Part shown: piece after piece, positions 18,430 to 30,150 of the stretch | Position numbering within the stretch: the stretch's first letter is position 1 | How the letters are laid out: each line of letters opens with the position of its first letter | DNA from: Orientallactaga sibirica | Lineage: Eukaryota > Chordata > Mammalia > Rodentia > Dipodidae | Direction: 5' to 3' | NCBI GenBank assembly: GCA_036365145.1 | Contig: JAEOAD010000018.1 | Location: 7,706,001 to 7,770,000, forward strand | DNA length: 64,000 nucleotides | Notes under the pieces: generated by a model | Told to the model about the DNA's origin: nothing | The model's database searches: none | The model's input: the letters and a program-made list of their open reading frames with translations, nothing else | Translations under genes and position numbers: made by a program

Positions 18430-19110
18430 TGACACCTGAACAATGCAGGTAAGATAGTTTAGGGGTAAGAGTACCCCAAAAGTAAAAGCAAGGAGTGTCT
18501 TTGAGCCTGGTAGGGAGAGTCTGTTTTTACCCTTATCTCTTTTCCCCTAAAACCTCAGCAGAGTAGCTGAATAAAAGAGCCTCTGGTCTTATCCCTTTCT
18601 TAGGAAAGAAAGGAATACAAAGGGACTACTCCCTTTCTGAGAACCCAGTGACATCCAGACACCTGCTGACATGACTGATTGACCAGTTCAGTCTCCTATC
18701 CAGTAGACTTCCTTAAAAAAACCCAATCTAGCTGGGCGTGGTGGCGCACGCCTTTAATACCAGCACTCCAGAGGCAGAGGTGGGAGGATTGCCGAGAGTT
18801 CGAGGCCACCTTGAGACTACATAGTTAATTACAGGTCAGCCTGGACCAGAGTGAGACCCTACCTCGCAAAACAAAAAAAAAAAAAAAAAAAAAAACACAA
18901 ACAAACAAAAAAAAAACAATCTATGTTTCTTGGTAGGTTTTTTTTTCTGGAAACTCCATCATGCTGTACAGAAGGTCTGCATAATTTCCTTTTCTTGCAG
19001 TCTATAAAGCTCCATCTCTAAAGCTCTATAATAAACTCTTTCTAGACTTTAGCCTCTGACCTGTGGGCTTTATTGTCAAAACTTGTGATAAGAACCCAGT
19101 GAAAGCTTTG
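18430..19110 (+). repeat. possible LTR, interrupted by a B1
   Basis: This has a promoter/polyadenylation-like arrangement (TATAAAGCTCC at about 19002, AATAAACTC at about 19030) with purine-rich sequence upstream, as in LTRs. The B1 at 18731-18916 splits it. I could not fix TG...CA ends or a target duplication. Confidence 0.4.
18731..18916 (+). repeat. B1-type SINE
   Basis: This starts GCTGGGCGTGGTGGCGCACG and ends in a 30-nt A-rich tail. 'CAATCTA' occurs on both sides, a likely target duplication. Confidence 0.92.
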
Positions 19111-19565
19111 TGTGACTATCAATACTAGCACCTGAGATCCTGATATATTGCTCACCAAAGAGCCAAGGAAGGCTTTGACACTCTCAAAGATACCCCAAAG
19201 TGCCCACATCACATTTAACACAATTTATTGCATAGATCAATAAGCCTCTACTGAAGTGACCTACAGGCATACAGGTTTCATTAGGCATTTGTCAGTTATA
19301 ACTACAAATGTACATAAAAATCATCTTTAAATCACTCCTACACAAACTCTCTCTTGCTTGGAAGTTTTCTTTTGTTTCTGTTTTGATGAAATAGTCATTG
19401 TGCCTGCTTAGCCACAAAAAGTGAACTATGAATTAAATATAGTTCTTAATTTATATAGCTGATATATAATGTCCCTCTCCTGATAAGACACATCAGACAC
19501 CCAACTCTTCTAAGAGTGTTTGGCCAACAGTGGGCACTCCTAAGCACTGTTAGAATGTTAACAAT
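19111..19565. other. intergenic, no gene seen
   Basis: No coding or RNA signal was seen, and no repeat I can name. Confidence 0.5.
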
Positions 19566-19796
19566 GGGGCTGGAGAGATAGCTTAGAAGTTAAGGTGCTT
19601 GTCTGAAAAGCCTAAGGACCCAGGTTTGACTCTCCAGAACCCTCTTCAGCCAGACACACAAGGTGATGCATCTGCAAAAGATGACAAACATGTCTCGAGT
19701 TCTATTGCAGTGGCTAGAGGCCCTGGAATGCCAATTCTCTGTCTCTCCTTTGCCCTCTCTCTCTCTTGCTCCCTCATAAAATAAAATTTAAAAGAA
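19566..19796 (+). repeat. B2/Dip-type tRNA SINE
   Basis: The head is GGGGCTGGAGAGATAGCTTA and the body includes 'agtggctagaggccctgg'. It ends in a CT-rich stretch and an A-rich tail (ATAAAATAAAATTTAAAAG). Confidence 0.9.
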
Positions 19797-21198
19797 GAAT
19801 ATAAACACTAATTACAGACCTTTGTTTTAAGCATTCTTTACTGCATTTTTTCTTTAAATAAACTAAGTTATTATGAATAGGCCAGCCAGTCCCTTGAATG
19901 ACAACTAACAGATCTTGCTTTATGCTTAGATTCCTTGAATAGAGAGTTGGTAGAACTGCTCTCTGGCTCTTTTGAACACTAGGAAACTTTACACCATCTG
20001 TTAGGCCCAATGCAACCATGGCTACTGTTGATGCCTCAATTCCAGTTTCAGGAGACCTTGCTGAAGTTACAACCACTCCAGAAAATTAGCTTTGGAAGAT
20101 TATACTCCAGGCAAAGCTAGCCTCAATGAACTCTGGATTAAATTGCTCACCTCTTAGCTATAATGACTTAGGAGAAGAGGGGATGCACCTTGTCAATAAA
20201 TTAGTGAAAAGCTGTGATTGGTGCAATATAAGACTTATGACTGGTAAGTGAGGTTTGAGAGCATTGCCTATATAAGTTTTATTACTGGTGGAACTGGAAG
20301 CTGTGCACATACAAGGCTGTGCTTAGTGGAATTACAATCTGAGTACAAGCTCACTAGGTGTATTTTCTAGTTGCTTAAACAAGCTATTTTACAGAATTCT
20401 CTGATTATTTTGGGAGGCTATTCCATGTACTGTCTCACCCTGCCCTCCATGCTATAACTTTCAGTAGAATCTTTTCCTGAATTGTCTTTTGCCTTTATCA
20501 TGGGACCAGCAGGCTGAGCTTGCTGTAGGAAGAATAGACAAAATCAGGCTTTGAAAATGGCGGCAGCAGAGAGGAGGTGGCTAACAGATTCAGAAAGCTG
20601 CCAAGAGCCAAAGGCTCTGATATCAAAAGCCTGAACTGTAACCAAGGAGGCCACTGAATAATTCTGAAGAAACTTAAATCAGAGTCTGCAAGAAGCTAAT
20701 ACTACAAAAGACAGCAGAAGTACTGAGAAGGCAAAAGCTGATGGGAAAGCTGAGACTGCAGAGACAAGAGGCTGTGAAGAGTCAAAGGTGGAAGTGGAGA
20801 CTACAATGACAAAGAGCAGCCAGAACACACAGAATGTTCAAAAGAGCCAAGGACTGCAGTAATTCTAACTGCTGAGTGCTGGTTCTCTAATTTCCCAGAG
20901 AAATTAGTCTCTGCCTTCAGCACCTATAGAAACTTAAGGCTCTTATGTTGAAACTTTGATCCATATGTTTCTAGCTCTCAAGGCTTAAAGCTACCAGTGT
21001 CTGAGGTTAGAAGCCCAGTTTGTAAGCCTCCAGAATTCAGAACTATCAATGATAAGTATCTTCTTGTATATCTATAATTTATATTCCTACAGAGCAAAAG
21101 AAGCCCCATATAACAATTTCTGACACTAATAATTCTGATTACTTTTGATAATTCTTTTTTTTTTTTTGCTTCTAATGGAATAATTAAAAAAATCTTCC
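19797..21198. other. intergenic, possible old LTR pieces
   Basis: No gene was recognised. TATATAAG at about 20270 and purine-rich 'gctgagactgcagagacaag' repeats at 20560-20860 look LTR-like, but no family or boundaries can be given. Confidence 0.4.
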
Positions 21199-21315
21199 AA
21201 CCAGGCACTCCTTTAATCAGCACTTGAGAGGCTGAGATAGGAGGATCACTGTGAGTTGGAGGCCAGCCTGAGACTACATAGTGAATTCCAGGTCAGCCTG
21301 GGATAAAGCAAGACT
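21199..21315 (+). repeat. B1-type SINE, tail-less
   Basis: The body is recognisable ('cctttaatcagcacttga', 'agtgaattccaggtcagcct'). The sequence stops at AGCAAGACT without an A tail and runs straight into another repeat. Confidence 0.8.
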
Positions 21316-21690
21316 GACAGTTTGAATAGACGGCCTCCAATATATTCAATGTTTTATTAGTTTATAATTTGGATCTGCAGCCATCAGGCTGGAGGAGGTG
21401 TCACTGGGCAGAGCTTAATGTGTGGTGGTAGGTTTGAAATTCCAATCTAAAGATATGCAAAGTGCCTAGTTCCACCTGGAGTTCCTGAAGTGTGCTATAT
21501 TGTGTGGCTTTTGGGCTTGTGGCTTCTCTTCTCTTTGTGCTTGGACCTGTGAAAACAGGGCCAGCTTCCTCTGCCATGATGGAACTTCCCCTGGATCTGT
21601 AAGTTTCAATAAATATCCCTTCCTCCATAACTGTGCCTGGTCTGGGAGTTCATCTTCCATCAAGGGACCTGAAGCTGTCTGTTACACTTC
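21316..21690 (+). repeat. rodent hAT-Charlie-like repeat (RCHARR1/URR1 type)
   Basis: The opening 'cagtttgaatagacggcctc', the middle 'ggaggaggtgtcactgggca' and the end 'gtaagtttcaataaatatcc' follow the layout I associate with rodent non-autonomous Charlie elements. The name is from memory of the general pattern and unverified. Confidence 0.45.
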
Positions 21691-22797
21691 CAACCTCTCT
21701 CACTCACACACATACGCCCATATGCATATACACTCACATGCACTCTCATATCTCAAGATATATCAAACGATCCTTTGGAATGGTCACTCTACCAACTCCA
21801 CAGCTGCACTAGAGTCTGATTTGGCCATTCATGTCCATTTCAGGAGAGACAATATCAGCAAAGACCCAAAGCTTCATTCTCCCTTAGAAATACTGCAGTG
21901 ATCCTATCAAACAAGGAGGTGATAGTAACACAATGGGATTTCTTTAGTAAGACTATTCTGTTTCCAGAGAGATGCTTGGTAGGAGAAATATATGGGTTTT
22001 CATTCTCCTTAATTATAACTTATTGATCTTGTAATAACTGAAAATGACCCTTCACTTAAGTTTCAGGTATCTCACCTGCAAGATGCAGTTAATACTAATT
22101 TATATCAGGCTCTGTGCTAAGTACTAGTGATGAATAAGGCCAAGTGTTTTCCCTAGTACTTCCCCAATTTGGAACAGAAGAGGTGGAAGGAAGGGGTAAA
22201 TATGCACAGTGGAATTTCAGGAATTCTGTAGAAGGAATTTGAGGAATAGGAAATCTGGGACCTTCTAGGGCTTATTGAGGGAGAGTGAGGAGTGAGACAG
22301 ATAGCAACAGGAAATTAAATAAGCTCTCCTTAAGCAGCAAAGTGAAGAGAAAGAAGACTCAATGGCTTCAGACTGCATCATTATTTCTTAGTCATTCAGG
22401 TAGCTCTCTCCTCATTACCTCTTTCATCTTGACAATAGAGGCCACCTTCCACCTCTAGCTCCAACCCATAAAATCTATGGCCACAAATGTCCATTTGGGG
22501 CTATCGACATTCTCTCAAATGTTATCCATAGACTTAGAGCCTCATCTTTTCTCAATAGTTTTATTAACCAGGCAGTACACTGGAGAAGGCAAAGGAAAGG
22601 CCTCAGACAAACTTGTCCTGGGCTTTTATTAAAATTTAATTTGTGTATCACTTAAATCATAGGCCTAGCACTTCTTAAGAAACAAATATAGGTTTATTTT
22701 CCATACTTTCTTAATGATTGTCCATGTAATTCTGAGCTGTCTAATCAAAAGATCTAAGAAACTAGAGATGTTACTATAGCATTTTAACCTTCTTTTG
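21691..22797. other. intergenic, no gene seen
   Basis: Nothing here is supported as a gene. 'aggctctgtgctaagtacta' at about 22107 hints at an ancient MIR/L2 fragment. Confidence 0.45.
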
Positions 22798-22811
22798 AGA
22801 GTTAGAAACTT

Positions 22812-22902
22812 GTGGTTGCTTTGACAGCACATATACTAAAATTGGAATGATACAGAGAAGATTAGCATGGTCCCTGCACAAGGATGACACCCAAATTTGT
22901 GA
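22812..22902 (+). pseudogene. U6 snRNA retropseudogene
   Basis: This is collinear with U6 from its 5' end through GCACATATACTAAAATTGGA, ACAGAGAAGATTAGCATGG and CAAGGATGACACCCAAATT. It lacks the 3' terminus and the T-run terminator. It differs from U6 at several sites in the 5' stem (GTGGTTGCTTTGACAGC) and elsewhere. It is flanked by a 14-bp target duplication AGAGTTAGAAACTT (22798-22811 and 22903-22916), which points to L1-mediated insertion. No upstream Pol III promoter elements were recognised, so it is not expected to be active. Confidence 0.92.
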
Positions 22903-23314
22903 AGAGTTAGAAACTTATTCAGGCTAGGGGTTATGAAGCACGAGTGACAGCTACATGGGTCACTTTTGGGTTGAGACTATGAAAAGGCTATGCATACATC
23001 TTGAATCTCATTTCTTTCCTCTGAATAGTACTGAGAAGATTGTGAATTCTGGATCCTTCTACTAGGAGGTACTCAAGTTTCTTGTCCCTGGCTTCCTAAC
23101 TAATTTTGGGAAAGTGGCTTCCCTCATCACTCATGGAATCTTAATGAAGTGAGGCATGAACATCACAGATATTTGGGGCTATTACCCAAGGTATTATAAT
23201 GTCTGCTGGCTACTACAACTTCATGTGGGTACAGGGAGCACCATTGTAAATAATTACCCCCATGGTCCAAGAACTTCAGGTGATACTATATTAAGAAAAA
23301 AAAAACTGCATGCA

Positions 23315-23700
23315 GGGGTAGGGGAGATGGTTTGCAAACCAGCTTACTATGTAAACCTGACAATGCAAATTTGGATCCTTAGAATCCATATAAAGCCAGA
23401 CACATAGCACAAATGTTTATAATTCCAGTATACCTATAGCAAGAAGACATGCATTGCAAGTGCATCTGTAGTCCTAATATAAACTACAGAGAGGAAGGAA
23501 GTGGGTACAGGAGAGTGAATCTCTCAAAGCTAACAAACCAGCCATCTAGCTCAGCAATTGCAGAGAAAAACAATGAGAAAAATCTTCCCTTAAAACAAGG
23601 TAGAAGGTGAAGACTGATACTGAAAGTTGTCCTCTGACCTCCACATGCACACCGCAGCATTTGTGCGACCCCATTTGTACACATGAAGACACACATATCA
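23315..23700 (+). repeat. old B4/RSINE-like tRNA-B1 SINE
   Basis: A diverged tRNA-type head ('gggagatggtttgcaaacca', 'gatccttagaatccatataa') is followed by B1-like remnants. It ends in 'tgtcctctgacctccacatg', typical of rodent composite SINEs. Confidence 0.55.
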
Positions 23701-23756
23701 TGCATACATACAATAATAAATAATAACAATACATTGCATGCAAGAAGGGGTAAATT

Positions 23757-23909
23757 AGGAATAGAGAGATTCCTTAGTGGTTAAGGCACTTGCCTGCAAA
23801 GCCAAAGGACCCAGGTTCGATTCTTCAGGATCCATGTAAGCTAGATGTACAGGGTGGCACATGCATCTGGAGTTCATTTGCAGGAGCTGGAGGCCCTGGC
23901 ATGCCCATG

Positions 23910-23951
<42 letters not shown>

Positions 23952-24003
23952 CTTCCCTCCCTCTTTCTCTCTCTCAAATAAATAATAAATATTTTTTTTA
24001 AAG
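23757..24003 (+). repeat. B2/Dip-type tRNA SINE with (CT)n
   Basis: A good match to the family (TTAGTGGTTAAGGCACTTGC, 'gcaaagccaaaggacccagg', 'ggaggccctggcatgcccat'). It contains an internal (CT) microsatellite at 23914-23947 and an (AAAT)n tail. Confidence 0.93.
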
Positions 24004-24723
24004 AGGAATGGATAAGTTAGAGAAATTATTCTCCAGGAGTGAAAGAAATCATTCAGGAGCTTTTCTGAAGGACAGATAGAATATGGTCAGCAAATGAGAG
24101 GTGGAAATGGCTTTTGTGGAAGATGAATGACACTACAAATACATGAAGAGCTGCAGTCAATGGCACATGGTAAGAACATAAAAGAGCTCACTACAACTGA
24201 ACTAAATTGAACTGAACTGAAAAATCATACCAAGTATCTTCTGTGATTTGGATACAGGTTACCAAAATGCAATCTAGATAGGAAAGGGAAAAAATGAGAA
24301 AAAATACACATAAAAAGCTATCACAGTCCTGATCAATGAGAACTATATGGGAAAACCAAGGAGCTACATTTTATCTCAAGTCAACAAGAGATAAATAACA
24401 TTTAAATATATAGAGCTACAAAGTTAACTAAAGTGTCTGTACTTAGTGGCAGCAGAAGCTTTCTTTATAGAACTAACAGCAATTAGTATCAGAGCACTAA
24501 ACTGTACTCCTGTATTTAAGTAACAAGTGATGTGAACAAAACATTGTTTAGTTGTCTACCTACTTAATAAGCTATATGCCAAGTACCATCCCATCACTTC
24601 ACAAACTATAATCCTAAGAGGTATATATATTTTTTCTGATGAAAACACTAACTTAACCAAGATCACAGATATTAAAGGGACACAGGTATTCTCAGGCATT
24701 TGAGCCCAGACATCATACTCTAT
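24004..24723. other. intergenic, no gene seen
   Basis: No feature is supported beyond short open frames by chance. Confidence 0.5.
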
Positions 24724-25545
24724 TTTTTTAAAAATTTTTATTGACAAGGTCTATACTTAAAGACAATAAACCATGGTATTTCCCTCCCCTCCCCCATTTT
24801 TCCCTTCAGAACTCCACTCTCCATCATATCCCCTCCCTCTCTCCATCAGTCTCTCTTTTATTTTGATGTCATTGTCTTTTTCTCCTGTTATGAGGGTCTT
24901 GTGAAGGTATTGCTAGGTACTGTGAGGTTATAGATATCAAAGCCAATTTCTGTCTGGACTGCGGCATTGTAAAGAGTGGTACCCTTCCTTTGGCTCTTAC
25001 ATTCTTTCTGCCACCTCTTTAGCAATGGACCTGAACCTTGGAGGGTGTAGAGAGATGTTTCAGTGCTGGACACTTCTCTGTCACGTCTTCTCAGAACTAT
25101 GTTGCCTTTTGAGTCATCCCAGTGGTCATTGCCATCTGAAAAGAGAAGCTTCTCTAACCAGAAGTGAGAGTAGCATTAATATATGAATATGAACATCAAG
25201 TGTAGTGCTTATAGGGAAGTTTGGTGAACATAATATATACATTTAGCCAGACAAGAGTAGGCTTTATACCCCTAAGGCTCATGACCTCCCTGCCATAGGC
25301 TTTTGATTAGGTTTTCAGTACCAGGCATGTATTCCCTCACATAGAGTGGGCCTTCAGTCCAATTAGAAAGCAGTTGGTTTCCCCCAGAGCAGACATGCTA
25401 CTATTGCACCTGTTCAGTCATTTGGCCTGTCTGGCCAAACTTGAGGCTTCCAGTGTCTACTGTTTTCATGGCTGATGACTTCTGTCTCCCATAGGGCTGC
25501 ATGCTCTAATGAGAAGGTTACTTTCCACTTTTATGAAATCATACT
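24724..25545 (-). repeat. LINE-1 3' end (3'UTR)
   Basis: Read on the minus strand, this has the L1 3'UTR G-rich tract and ends in an A tail (T run at 24724-24742). It matches the L1 piece in host segment A. It extends about 800 bp into the 3'UTR, matching 29265-29620, 36655-37730 and 45395-46660 in order. Confidence 0.82.
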
Positions 25546-25671
25546 CAATTTGAGGTAGGCATTTTATTGTTGTTTTCAGCATTATTACCCTGTGCTTTGA
25601 TGAGAAAATACATTCAAAGAGCAATATACTTGCCAGAATTTTATAGCTACTGTCTATGAAACCCCAGGGGT

Positions 25672-25790
25672 AAGGCTAGGAGTATAGCTCAATGATAGCA
25701 TGTTTGACTGGCATGTGATATAGCCCTGAGTTTCACACTTAGCTACAAAAATGGATTAATGAAAATAAAATTAAATTAAAATTAAAAGGG
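25672..25790 (+). repeat. ID-like tRNA SINE
   Basis: The sequence GGCTAGGAGTATAGCTCAATG...GTTTGACTGGCATGT...CCTGAGTTTCACA has an ID/tRNA-Ala-type A box and a degraded B box, followed by an A-rich tail to about 25790. Confidence 0.6.
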
Positions 25791-26984
25791 GAGCACAGCT
25801 ATGAGCCCAGATCTGCAGATCCAGAGTATATGGCCTTACCATGACCTTCTAATTTTGGCCTTGAGTATTTTTAACTAAATCACACAAAGTTATGTAGTGC
25901 TAAATCTATCTATGGAAAGTTTTGCTTACTCCAGTAAGAATTTCACTGCATAAAAACTCACAAAGTAAAACATGGCTCACACTTATGTGAATGATGCATT
26001 AAGGAAAAGAAATCAGGCCATATGTTCACATAATAGTTATAATAGACTTTAAAACTAAACTAATCAGTATAAATCCATTATGTGATAAACTGTCCCTAAT
26101 TTAAGGATTGTATACCCAACCACTGGAAGTAAGGACTAATCTTAAACAGAATGAAAAAGATCTAGCAGTGTTGGCCATAAGATCATAGGTAGTTAAGAAT
26201 GGTGGAAACTTCAGAAAAAAATTCAAGATGGTAACCAAAAGGGGGCCTAGGTTTTGGAGGAAAGGGAAGGATTTTGATGGAGAGCTGATCATGTGGAAAC
26301 TGTAGCTTTATTCCATAGAAGAGGCAAAAAAGACTGGCTTGATTGCAGTAGTAGGTAAGCTGAGCCATCAGTGTCAGGACCACAGAATTCGCAGCAGAAT
26401 AGCACTCCTTTCTAAGTAGGCCATTTTGCTAAGGAGATAGAGGTTTCTTCCAATGTTCCTTAGCACAGACACAGCATGTGGTTGCAGACACCTTAGAAAC
26501 ACGTCCATAACAAAAAATTCTTACTTCAGGAGTCATTCTGCCATCACAGCAGCTTTGTGTTAGTCACTATCACATGGGCCTTAAGAAATGAGAGAGGCAG
26601 AGACAAATAGAAGAGGGCAAGGATGGGGAAGAAATGTGAGCAGAAAGAGGGAGACCACAGCTGAGACAAAGGTCAGGTTGTATTCCCCTCACAATCAACG
26701 CAACTAACATTTGGCCAGAGAAGAAGGCTGCTCTATAAACACATCAGTATTGTTGAATAGCTCCATTAACATCTGGACTGTTTTCATTTTTATGCACATG
26801 TGGTTGCCTACACATTGAGGAATCATTCTCAGCCAGGGAAAACAATCCCAAAATTTTTCAGGGTGTTTGTGACCTTGTGGAGGCTGCCATGATGTTTTAA
26901 TTGACTTGAATTGAATTTCAATGAAAGGGGTAGAAGTGATGCAGGATTTTGGGTCCAAGAGGGATAAAATCTCCATAAAGATGC
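25791..26984. other. intergenic, no gene seen
   Basis: No gene or young repeat was recognised. The longest open frames are not conserved in any family known to me. Confidence 0.45.
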
Positions 26985-27180
26985 AGAAGATCCAAAGGTC
27001 TGTGGACCCTAACTTTTGGGTCCTTGTCCAAGTTAGCAAAGAATTGAACATATGAACTCAGAGAAAAATAAATTATAAATTTGTGATTTATTTTAGGTTC
27101 AGTTAGGATCCAGAGGGCAGGCTAGCAAGGAAGCCAAAGTTAATAGATATTCTGCCCTTTCCCAGGCTAAGAAAGGGTAA
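26985..27180 (-). repeat. LTR-like repeat, family 1 (copy 4, weak)
   Basis: Part of the same motif order as at 4200 ('agcaaagaattga', 'aaaaataaattat', 'tttgtgatttattttaggtt') is present. The assignment is weaker than for the other copies. Confidence 0.35.
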
Positions 27181-27219
27181 GGGAGATGGAGAAAATTTCC
27201 CTCACATAGAGAAGAGTTT

Positions 27220-27221
<2 letters not shown>

Positions 27222-27258
<37 letters not shown>
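27222..27258. repeat. (CA)n microsatellite
   Basis: About 18 uninterrupted CA units. Confidence 0.95.
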
Positions 27259-27259
<1 letters not shown>

Positions 27260-27260
<1 letters not shown>

Positions 27261-28530
27261 GCAGGAATGCCCAAGCCAAAGGATTCACTTCACTTAGGGG
27301 GTCAGAGAGGATTAAGACAGAATAAAGGGCTCAGAGTTTAAAGAGAAGTTATACATGTAGCAAGGCATGTAACCACCCAAAATAAATCACATATAGAAAG
27401 CAAGAATAAAAACACCCAGGTTAAAAAAAAAGGAGGGAGAAAGGAGATCTCCTTACAAAGTGAAAGACCCAAGAATTTACCAAAAGACCCAAGAAGCCAG
27501 AGCCATGAGGTAAGGATAAAAACCAAGAGAAATTCACACATTGTTAGACTCCTTTATTTGGGTCAAACATACAATTAGGATGAGCATCATCATCAAACTC
27601 AAGTTGTAAAGGAGAGACCTGATGTTTGATAGACCCAGAGGTTGATCAGAATGGTCAGCCCACAGATGTGTTAAGCCAAGGAAAACTTTGTGAAACAACA
27701 AGAAGTTGTCACTGGAGTTTATGCTTGTAGCCATCTTGCATGAAATTAAAACAGATGTGGGTTCTAGTTCTACCAAAGTAGGCAAGGTGGTACCTTCTTG
27801 GGCCCAGTTCCTGGCTAGATAGCTATAAACCATAGCTCCTTTGCTACGATTTTGCCATTAGTAGCCAATTTGCAAGAACTAATAATTCTGTACTTTTGTA
27901 GGAAGTGCTACCTTTCTGGAACAGATGGACAAGGACACCTGCATCTCTGGAGCATGTGTTCATGTTTGGAGTAAGACCAGGACTATTAACAGTGATGCTG
28001 TGAGGCTCAGGGTGGGTGGGAATAGCCTGAGACACCATGTTTCCCCCATTCCTGCAAAGACTGACTAAGGCTTCTTGGTCCCCAACCAAAAACCAAAGAC
28101 CCTCATCTTAGCAGAATTGGGATGGGGGAAAGGGTGTCTATGTGTGCAACCTTTTTATAAAAAAATCAATAAATTGAAAAGTTTTAAATATTCATGATAA
28201 CAAAAAGCTATTTTAATATATTCTAGGAAAAATAAATGTAAAAGAGACTTGAAAGATTAAAATAGCAATAACTCATAAAATAACTAATAATAAATATAAA
28301 TATATATAAGCTTTCTATTAAAATGTAAGCAATTTGTACATGAATATGGGTACACAATATAATACATATATGAAGTATTCAATAAAATAATATTTTAAGA
28401 AGTAAAAATAAAATGATGCTGTGAATAAGCAAGAGATTCTGGTGACTACAAAATCAACCAGCCAGACAAGAAGTACACACCTGTGCAATAGTGGCACACA
28501 GCCTCTGTGGGTAACCAACTGCTGTCTGAT
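27260..28530. other. intergenic, no gene seen
   Basis: LTR-like or L1-like remnants are possible. The stretch 28160-28420 is very AT-rich. No gene is supported. Confidence 0.45.
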
Positions 28531-29240
28531 TGGACATTAGGCCCACTCAGTGGGAAAGAACTCGTATCTGGTAGTGGAAACTAAGTCAGAATTCCTTTAT
28601 CATAAACTCGTAGACTTTGGAAGACCCCACTGCCCTCTAGAGAATAAGAGTGGGTTTGCACACCAAAAAGTCTCTCAAATAACTGCATACCCCCTTTAAC
28701 CCAAGATGCTCACACTCTTGGTTGGAGAAATTATTTTGTTTTACAGAAGGCAGAGATAACAGAGGATATCCAAAGTCCATCAATAAGACAAAAAGATAGC
28801 CAACTGCCCACCATGAGATGTGTCACCTCTACCACATCTGCCAGGGCCCAGTGGAAATTGCAGAGGAAGTGGCGACATGAATATTACCTTTACTGCTAGC
28901 CTGACAATCAGCTCCAGGCTGATGGTAACAGACCCAATAATTAATCATGACCCATCAAAGCAGAAATCCAGAGGCTACAGAGAACTCAGCACTAAATCAG
29001 ACTGCCAACAGACCTACCATGGCTCAGGGCACATTCTGGAAGAGAGGATGGATAGATTGTAAGAGCCACATAGTGGGTAGGAATATCTTGAGGCATGGTC
29101 CCATCCCCAATACCCTAAAAGGACTGACTGAAGCCTTCAAGATTCCTCAGTGAATACCATAACCCTACTGAGGACTACCCCCAGCATAATAGGCAAACTT
29201 GATTACTACACAAATGGGCACTGTCCTTCCTACATGAATT
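28530..29240 (+). repeat. LINE-1 3'UTR fragment
   Basis: Sense-strand similarity to 58115-59275 is visible in the same order: 'gaaagaactcgtatctggta', 'catctgccagggccca', 'cagaggctacagagaactca', 'aggaatatcttgaggcat'. It also matches the reverse complement of 45480-45800. Confidence 0.65.
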
Positions 29241-29264
29241 GACTGGTGCATTCACAACCCCACA

Positions 29265-29620
29265 ATGGTTATTGATACCCCCACAAAATCTGCCCTGAGT
29301 CCATCAACTTGTTTCCCAGTACCAGGCATGGATTCCTCCCACTTACTGGCCTCATATCCAATCAGAAAGCAAGTGATTACCATACCGCCCCCGCACCACC
29401 CTCTGCATAACTTTTGTGCCTTTATTGCACTGGTGGGTACATCTTGCCTGGCTGGTTGATTTTGTAGCTTGAAGAATCCACCGTTCATTCAGACTATTAA
29501 TGGCCTTTATGCCCAGCAGCTCACATAGCACTTTTCACCACTTTGACATGTAGCCAGCAGGGCAATGGCTTCCATCTCAGTTTTACCTTGATCTCTCAAT
29601 GCCTGAACAAGTATCTCTAT
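29265..29620 (-). repeat. LINE-1 3'UTR fragment, inverted
   Basis: This matches 25310-25480 and 46330-46620 on the same strand ('cagtaccaggcatggattcc', 'gggtacatcttgcctggctg'). It lies head-on to the plus-strand piece that ends at 29240. Confidence 0.65.
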
Positions 29621-29834
29621 AGTAGAATATAGAAACTTTAGGGTTGGTATAGCTGAGTCATATGATAAATATATTTTTAGGTTCTTGAGAAATCTCTATG
29701 CTGATTTATATATATAGAAGAATGAATCTAGACCATTCTCTCACCCAGCACAAAAATCATCTCCAAATTGATCAAAGACCTCAATGTAAGACATGAAAGT
29801 AACTACACTCTGTTCCTGTAACATTTAACTTTTC

Positions 29835-30150
29835 ATTGTTGGAACAAAACATTGAACCAGAAGTGGTTTATGTGAAGAAAGAGTTTATTTTGGGATTACA
29901 GGTTTGAGGGAAAATTTCATCAGGGTGGATAAAGCATGGCACAGAAGGCCATTGGCTTATACCTTCAAACAGCAACAACAGGGTGGGACAGCAATAGTGA
30001 GCTAGCCCTGACAAGGAGGAAACTATGCTATAACACCCCAAAGACCGCCCCAAGCCACAACCCTCCTCTAGCAAGACTCCACCTCCCAAAGGCCCTGCCA
30101 AATTGTCACCAGCCAAGGACCAATTATTCAAAATACAAGAGACTATGGGG
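29835..30150. repeat. rodent interspersed repeat R (copy 1)
   Basis: One of several copies of a repeat with the pattern 'ttgttggaacaaaac...gagtttatttt...aaagcatggcac...ctctagcaagactccacc...agactatggggtacattt'. Other copies start near 39130, 39740, 41215 and 62250. It is probably a non-autonomous hAT or LTR piece; the family is not named with confidence. Confidence 0.55.

Noticed and set aside
28530..29620. Twin-priming inversion of a single L1
   Set aside because: The plus-strand piece is the more 3' part and lies upstream of the inverted, more 5' part. Twin priming would put the inverted 5' part upstream, so two separate insertions are more likely.
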